Assembly: GCA_023134935.1 (NCBI GenBank)
Contig: JAGLUD010000022.1
Span: forward strand, 1 to 9,632
Direction: 5' to 3'
Length of the DNA stretch: 9,632 bases
Source: Paracoccaceae bacterium
Lineage (GTDB): Bacteria; Pseudomonadota; Alphaproteobacteria; Rhodobacterales; Rhodobacteraceae
Position 1 is the stretch's first letter. Each line of letters begins with the position of its first letter. The notes under the pieces were generated by a model. That model worked only from the letters and a program-made list of their open reading frames with translations. It had not been told where the DNA came from and did not search any database. Of this stretch, positions 6,087 through 9,632 are shown piece after piece. The position numbers were made by a program, and so were the translations under genes.

Positions 6087-6163
6087 TGGTAGCGGGAGAG
6101 GGACTTGAACCCCCGACACGCGGATTATGATTCCGCTGCTCTAACCACCTGAGCTACCCCGCC
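6087..6163 (-). tRNA. tRNA-Met, anticodon CAU, CCA encoded
   Basis: The 77 bases fold into a full cloverleaf: acceptor GGCGGGG/TCCCGCT with a G-U first pair, D-stem GCTC/GAGC, anticodon stem GCGGA/TCCGC around loop ATCATAA (anticodon CAT), T-stem GGGGG/CCCTC around TTCAAGT, discriminator A, then genomic CCA. The anticodon stem lacks the three G-C pairs of initiator tRNA, so this is elongator Met. A lysidine-modified Ile2 tRNA with the same anticodon cannot be wholly excluded by eye, though the sequence resembles alphaproteobacterial elongator Met. Its 3' end faces the regulator/ATPase-remnant region, the usual side for integrated elements. Confidence 0.95.
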
Positions 6164-6175
6164 TTACCGTCGGCG

Positions 6176-6204
6176 TATTTATGGTAGCTCGCCATGGTCG
6201 TCAA
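6176..6204 (-). promoter_or_regulatory. sigma70-type promoter of the tRNA gene
   Basis: On the minus strand TTGACG (-35, 6199-6204) is followed after 17 bases by TAAATA (-10, 6176-6181). The -10 box ends 12 bases before the mature tRNA 5' end, a normal layout for a stable-RNA promoter. Confidence 0.65.
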
Positions 6205-6253
6205 GCGGGAATCGGTGGTGAATAAGAAGTTTCATGCCCTTGCGCCCAACTTT

Positions 6254-6271
6254 ATAGATATCGATATCTAT
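6254..6271. promoter_or_regulatory. 18-bp perfect palindrome, probable operator
   Basis: ATAGATATCGATATCTAT reads identically on both strands. It lies 50 bases upstream of the tRNA -35 box and about 190 bases before the old yellow enzyme start, in a region without a gene. A second short palindrome, GGTGAATCACC, is at 6296-6306. A dimeric regulator of the downstream reductase gene is the simplest reading. Apart from these sites, the tRNA promoter and the GGAG at 6451-6454, I see nothing in 6164-6462. Confidence 0.5.
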
Positions 6272-6462
6272 GCAGAATGATAAACTGCGGGATTAGGTGA
6301 ATCACCCTTAAGTTGCCGTTCCGTCAAGCGTAAGAAATCCGACCCCTATTCCAGACGCCACGTAACTAGCGCAAAGCGTATGAAATGGGATGGCCACGGC
6401 TTGAACGACGCTGCATCGACGACTACGTTTATCCTAACAATCACACATCCGGAGCCATGCCA

Positions 6463-7551
6463 ATGTCACAACTATTCACGCCCTACTCGATCAAAGACGT
6501 TACATTTCGTAATCGGATTGGTCTGTCGCCTATGTGTCAGTATTCAGCCATCGATGGTGTGATGAACGATTGGCATATGGTGCATCTAGGCTCACGCGCC
6601 GCAGGTGGCGCCGGGTTGATTATTGCCGAAGCAACAGCTGTTCGCGCCGATGGGCGGATTACACCAGGGTGCGTAGGTTTGTGGAACGATGACCAGATTG
6701 AACCAGCGGCCAAGGTCAATCAATATATCTCCGATCAAGGTGCTGTTCCAGCGGTGCAGATCGGTCATGCTGGGCGCAAAGCTTCGGCAGCGCGTCCTTG
6801 GGATGGCGGTGCGCACCTTAAAGACGACGAAGGCGGCTGGCCAATCGTCGGCCCAAGCGGAACTGCGTTTGATGACGACGGAATACGCCTTTGGAAAACA
6901 CCTACCCAAATGAGCGTGGCAGACATTGCAGAAATGCAAAGCGCTTTCGTTGATGCAGCCAAGCGCGCTTTGGCTGCTGGTTACAAGATGTTGGAAATCC
7001 ACGGTGCACACGGGTACCTCCTACACAGCTTCTTCACGCCACTGGTTAATACCCGCGATGATGAATACGGCGGTGATTTACGCGGTCGTGCACGCATGAT
7101 GCTGGAAACGGTCGATGCAGTTCGGGCTGTGTGGCCCGAAAACCTGCCGTTGGCCGTCAGGCTATCTGTCGCTGACTGGATCGAGGGTGGGCTAACCATC
7201 GAAGACAACATCCAGATGGCAGTATGGCTTAAAGAACACGGCGTGGACATTGTCGATTGTTCTGGCGGCGGAGCAACCCCCTCAGCGCGCGCCTCCATCG
7301 GGTCACGTACCGGCCTTCAGGTTGGCTTGGCAGGTCAGCTGCGTGCCGAAGCCGGTATCGCAACCATGGCCGTTGGCGAAATAACCGACGCTAAGCAAGC
7401 CGAAGAAATTATTGCCTCCGGTCAAGCCGACATCGTTCTATTGGCACGTAAAATGATGCGTGATCCATATTGGGCAATGCATGCCGCCCTTGAACTGGGC
7501 GTGGACGTCAAAGCGCACCTACCAAAGCAATACGGCTTCTACATAAAGTGA
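6463..7551 (+). CDS. namA: NADH:flavin oxidoreductase, YqjM/NamA-type old yellow enzyme
   Basis: This 362-residue FMN-dependent TIM-barrel ene-reductase belongs to the class that reduces activated C=C bonds with NADPH. The start at 6463 (MSQLFTPYSIKD) has GGAG eight bases upstream and fits the length and N-terminus of Bacillus YqjM; the frame opens earlier at 6385 but those residues are not family-like. Visible family residues are Cys25 and Tyr27 in SPMCQY (the YqjM-class redox-tuning cysteine), IGHAGRK (100-106), His180/His183/Tyr185 in HGAHGY (substrate-anion binding and proton donor region), RDDEYGG (198-204), Arg233 in VRLSVADW, and the C-terminal ARKMMRDPYW FMN-binding segment from about 328. 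It is complete and intact. It converges on cysE with only 18 bases between stops, and the spacing shows no clear terminator. The physiological substrate is unknown, as is usual for the family. Confidence 0.95.
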   Translation: MSQLFTPYSIKDVTFRNRIGLSPMCQYSAIDGVMNDWHMVHLGSRAAGGAGLIIAEATAVRADGRITPGCVGLWNDDQIEPAAKVNQYISDQGAVPAVQIGHAGRKASAARPWDGGAHLKDDEGGWPIVGPSGTAFDDDGIRLWKTPTQMSVADIAEMQSAFVDAAKRALAAGYKMLEIHGAHGYLLHSFFTPLVNTRDDEYGGDLRGRARMMLETVDAVRAVWPENLPLAVRLSVADWIEGGLTIEDNIQMAVWLKEHGVDIVDCSGGGATPSARASIGSRTGLQVGLAGQLRAEAGIATMAVGEITDAKQAEEIIASGQADIVLLARKMMRDPYWAMHAALELGVDVKAHLPKQYGFYIK

Positions 7552-7569
7552 ACTTGAAATCGTGACCGG

Positions 7570-8373
7570 CTAGTCGTGCAACAACTGATCCATCAGTGCC
7601 GACGGCTGGTCACAACCCGCCTCGCCCACAACACGCGCCGGAACGCCAGCAACCGTTTTAAGCGCAGGCACAGAGTGCAATACAACTGATCCGGCAGCCA
7701 CACGACTGCAGTTACCGACCTTGATATTTCCCAAAACCTTAGCGCCAGCACCCAGCATCACATTGTTGCCAATCTTGGGGTGACGATCGTGATCATCCTT
7801 GCCCGTACCGCCAAGAGTCACGGAATGCAGCATTGATACATTGTCGCCTACCACAGCCGTCTCGCCAATAACGATCGAATGCGCGTGGTCAATCATCAAA
7901 CCGCGTCCAATTTTCGCTGCTGGATGAATATCGACACCGAACACTTCAGATGTTCGCATTTGCATAAAATACGCCAAGTCCTTGCGCCCGTGTACCCAGA
8001 ACCAATGCGCCAAACGATAGGCCTGAACTGCCTGAAAGCCCTTATAAAACAGCAACGGTTGGATATATCGATGGCACGCCGGATCGCGTTCATAAACCGC
8101 TAAAATGTCCGAGCGCGCGATATCACCAAGCCGGCAACCCGCGTCATATGCCTCCTCGAAGGCGTTATACAGAATAGATTCCGTCATTTCTCCGGACGCC
8201 AATCGATGCGCAACACGGTGGCTCAACGCCACTTCTAGCGTCGGATGGCTAAGAATAACCGAGTGCACGAGCGACGCCATAACCGGCTCACCGCGGATAA
8301 TCTCGGCAGCTTCTTCACGGATTCGACCCCACACTGGATCAACCGATACGATATTTGGTTTGGCTTCGCCCAT
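7570..8373 (-). CDS. cysE: serine O-acetyltransferase
   Basis: This 267-residue enzyme transfers acetyl from acetyl-CoA to L-serine, the first committed step of cysteine synthesis. The start at 8373 (MGEAKPN) has AGGAG eight bases upstream; the frame extends to 8484 but that extension is a hydrophobic, non-conserved stretch. An alpha-helical N-terminal domain (about 10-140) precedes the left-handed beta-helix of hexapeptide repeats (about 147-250). Catalytic-site residues expected from E. coli CysE are present: Asp148 in VDIHPAAKIGRG, His163 in IDHAHS and His198 in DRHPKIG. The conserved SVTLGGTGK and AAGSVVL/VAGVPARVVG segments are intact. The C-terminal tail has no terminal isoleucine, so feedback control and cysteine-synthase binding may differ from E. 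coli. It is divergent from the DksA-type gene, with under 100 bases between starts. Confidence 0.96.
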   Translation of the reverse strand: MGEAKPNIVSVDPVWGRIREEAAEIIRGEPVMASLVHSVILSHPTLEVALSHRVAHRLASGEMTESILYNAFEEAYDAGCRLGDIARSDILAVYERDPACHRYIQPLLFYKGFQAVQAYRLAHWFWVHGRKDLAYFMQMRTSEVFGVDIHPAAKIGRGLMIDHAHSIVIGETAVVGDNVSMLHSVTLGGTGKDDHDRHPKIGNNVMLGAGAKVLGNIKVGNCSRVAAGSVVLHSVPALKTVAGVPARVVGEAGCDQPSALMDQLLHD

Positions 8374-8465
8374 ATTCAACACTCCTACTTGCAAGCGGCA
8401 TTCTAGCATAGCAAAGTAATAAATCGGAAGCGGTATCGTGAAATTCAATGAGCAAAGAAGGAATA

Positions 8466-8819
8466 ATGGCGTCAATTCGATCAAATAAATTTTACCACAG
8501 TCTGCTGGACGCCCGCCTCAAAGCGCTTCAGTTCCAAGACGAGACCAACGCCGACAGCCGCGACACAGTCGTCCTCGACCAAACCAGCGTCGGTCGCCTT
8601 TCGCGTATGGATGCCATGCAGCAACAAGCCATGGCCAAAGCCACGCGCCAAAACCGCGCGACAGAAACTCAGGCAATAAAAAACGCCCTCCTCCGGCTGG
8701 AAGAGGGCGATTACGGATACTGTGAAACTTGCGGCGAGAATATCCCCGCCAAACGACTAGAATTAACCCCGACCGCTGTCAGATGTGTTGGGTGTGCCGG
8801 AGGACAACATGGATCGTAA
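8466..8819 (+). CDS. TraR/DksA-family C4 zinc-finger protein
   Basis: This short 117-residue DksA-like protein would be expected to insert a coiled coil into the RNA polymerase secondary channel. Residues 8-80 are a helical hairpin whose tip region carries RLSRMDAMQQQAMAKATRQ; the zinc finger follows as C86-x2-C89 (YCETCGE) and C107-x2-C110 (RCVGCA). All four cysteines are present. It is much smaller than E. coli DksA (151 residues) and belongs to the compact subfamily common in alphaproteobacteria. AAGGA lies just before the ATG at 8466; an ATG at 8448 would add six residues but lacks a clear ribosome site. The last 11 bases overlap the HIT gene, implying translational coupling. Binding to RNA polymerase is family inference. 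Confidence 0.9.
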   Translation: MASIRSNKFYHSLLDARLKALQFQDETNADSRDTVVLDQTSVGRLSRMDAMQQQAMAKATRQNRATETQAIKNALLRLEEGDYGYCETCGENIPAKRLELTPTAVRCVGCAGGQHGS

Positions 8820-9276
8820 AATATGGGAGGGGGTTGGTTGGGTTATCAACGCCAACATGACGTACTCGATCCCAGGCTACATGTATGTTACACATAAATC
8901 CATCACCGAATTTGCTAATCTTAGCCAAGAGGATAGCTCAGAACTTGGTCTTGCCCTGAAACTTGCGGCCCAAGCTGCGGAAAAAGTCCTTTCGCCTGAA
9001 AATGTTCTCGTTGGCAGGTTTGGAGTGGTTCCAGGGCACAACATCCATTTCCACATAACCCCTGTCTACGATTGGGTTAAAGCAGCGCTTTTGTCCGATC
9101 CAAAATACACCGCTTACCAAGCTAGTAATCCCGAAGGCTACCCAGCCATCCCTGATGGTGCCGAATTGCAAGCCTACATCTGGCGGGAAATGCACATGCG
9201 CAAAACTAGGTTTATTCAGTTTGATCACGAAGACGTTGCCGACAAGTTGGAAAAATTTATCACTGAAAATTTATAG
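8809..9276 (+). CDS. HIT-family (histidine triad) nucleotide hydrolase/transferase-like protein
   Basis: This 155-residue protein resembles the HIT superfamily, which hydrolyses or transfers nucleoside phosphates such as AMP derivatives and dinucleoside polyphosphates. The ATG at 8809 has GGAGG five bases upstream and sits inside the end of the DksA-type gene. Family features are GYMYVTHKSITEFANLS (23-39, the usual strand and loop before the active site) and GHNIHFHITP (76-85). In the latter the last two histidines of the triad (His80, His82) align, but the first is displaced to His77, with Asn78 in its normal place. The extended C-terminus (about 95-155) is not typical of HINT. The catalytic central histidine is kept, so activity is plausible but the substrate is unknown. 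Confidence 0.8.
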   Translation: MDRKIWEGVGWVINANMTYSIPGYMYVTHKSITEFANLSQEDSSELGLALKLAAQAAEKVLSPENVLVGRFGVVPGHNIHFHITPVYDWVKAALLSDPKYTAYQASNPEGYPAIPDGAELQAYIWREMHMRKTRFIQFDHEDVADKLEKFITENL

Positions 9277-9286
9277 ATATCACGGT

Positions 9287-9338
9287 GGAAAATTCCATTT
9301 TCCGGTTAAACCACTAAACCGGTTTAATGGTTTAACCG
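9287..9338. repeat. near-perfect 36-bp palindrome with an adjoining small hairpin
   Basis: Arms CGGTTAAACCA (9303-9313) and TGGTTTAACCG (9328-9338) are exact complements. The centre TAAACCGGTTTA (9315-9326) is itself a perfect palindrome, so only one base pair of the 36 bp is mismatched. GGAAAAT/ATTTTCC (9287-9293 / 9297-9303) abuts it on the left. It lies between convergent genes and could act as a bidirectional terminator, but no U-run follows on either strand. Confidence 0.65.
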
Positions 9339-9371
9339 AAATCTCCGTAACTAACTTATATAACGATATAA

Positions 9372-9632
9372 TTACACCAAACGCGGTACTTTCAACTCAA
9401 CAAAATGCACAGCTAAACGCACCGCGCCCCCGTTAAAGCTCCCGGCATCTGCCGTAATCTCCAACGCCGTATCCGCCCAATAAGTCAACGGGCCCGTCGC
9501 GCCCTTGGCAAAAGCGTTCAACCCCAGCCCAAGCCCACTACCATACCGGTTAATCGCGCCGGAAACACCCAGCGACCAACTGGAAACTCCCGCCCCCGTG
9601 ATTGCAGTAGTCACCCGCGCCGTCACCCCGAT
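9372..9632 (-). CDS. C-terminal end of a DUF2793-like phage/GTA tail protein (5' end outside window)
   Basis: The frame is open from the right edge to a TAA at 9372, giving 86 residues of a protein that begins beyond the window. The sequence TARVTTAITGAGVSSWSLGV, then NRYGSGLGLGLNAFAKG, TYWADTALEITADAG and FNGGAVRLAVHFVEL matches my recollection of the C-terminal part of DUF2793 proteins. These occur beside tail genes of alphaproteobacterial prophages and gene-transfer agents (typical pattern: VTTAITGA, then a GSLGIA-like motif, PVRLTANGG and FTGGxVRLALH). The glycine-rich beta pattern is in keeping with a receptor-facing domain. Neighbouring phage genes would lie to the right, out of view. 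The family call rests on pattern memory, without a search. Confidence 0.65.
   Translation of the reverse strand: MGVTARVTTAITGAGVSSWSLGVSGAINRYGSGLGLGLNAFAKGATGPLTYWADTALEITADAGSFNGGAVRLAVHFVELKVPRLV

Noticed and set aside
6087..6110. tRNA 3' end as an attachment site with a second copy in the window
   Set aside because: I looked for a repeat of the T-arm and 3' end elsewhere in the window and found none; any partner site would lie outside.
5945..6130. Open frame running into the tRNA gene
   Set aside because: It overlaps the tRNA antisense; its end is a translation of the tRNA T-arm, a common false gene.
6385..6462. Upstream start of the old yellow enzyme
   Set aside because: The first 26 residues do not resemble the family, and GGAG spacing fits the ATG at 6463.
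8374..8484. Longer N-terminus for cysE
   Set aside because: The extra 37 residues are hydrophobic and unlike CysE, while the ATG at 8373 has a strong AGGAG eight bases upstream.
1..9632. CRISPR array, insertion sequence or complete prophage
   Set aside because: There are no regularly spaced repeats, no transposase or integrase, and no phage structural genes apart from the partial tail protein at the right edge.

Overview
The window looks like part of an alphaproteobacterial chromosome, probably of the Rhodobacterales (roseobacter) type. This rests on recognition of gene families: PstS-like/OmpA fusion proteins, a DksA-like C4 zinc-finger protein, a CAU-anticodon tRNA of alphaproteobacterial appearance with an encoded CCA, and a DUF2793-type phage or gene-transfer-agent tail. 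Base composition is mixed. The genes are of medium GC by eye, but the stretch around 4650-5100 is clearly AT-rich. The genus cannot be fixed from the sequence alone.

Left block (1-4545, all minus strand). Four genes read leftwards as one apparent operon in the order 3640-4545, 2620-3519, 984-2600, 1-917 (the last runs off the window). The first two are paralogous secreted proteins, each with two PilJ/NIT-like sensor repeats and no membrane or output domain. The last two are paralogous exported proteins with a small N-terminal beta module and a PstS-like ligand-binding domain. The complete one adds a C-terminal OmpA/MotB peptidoglycan-binding domain. So each of two unrelated envelope families is present in tandem duplicate. 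GC-rich hairpins follow the first and third genes. The 5' leader of the operon can fold over the first ribosome binding site. This is the least ordinary part of the window: it looks like a periplasmic ligand-capture or sensing module with no known job.

Middle block (4546-6163). About 570 AT-rich bases with several inverted repeats separate the operon from a divergent CI/LexA-like (XRE-S24) regulator at 5119-5766 that seems to lack the catalytic lysine. Behind it lies a short remnant of a type IV secretion coupling-type ATPase, which overlaps a striking nested inverted repeat. Then comes a tRNA-Met(CAU) gene on the minus strand with a good promoter. A repressor, a conjugation remnant and a tRNA 3' end side by side suggest the scar of an integrated element.

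Right block (6164-9632). This is mostly housekeeping: a YqjM/NamA-type old yellow enzyme (plus) converging on cysE serine acetyltransferase (minus). A DksA/TraR-type zinc-finger protein is divergent from cysE, and its gene overlaps that of a HIT-family protein. After a near-perfect 36-bp palindrome, the C-terminal end of a DUF2793-like tail protein (minus) enters from the right edge. An 18-bp perfect palindrome lies between the tRNA and the old yellow enzyme gene.
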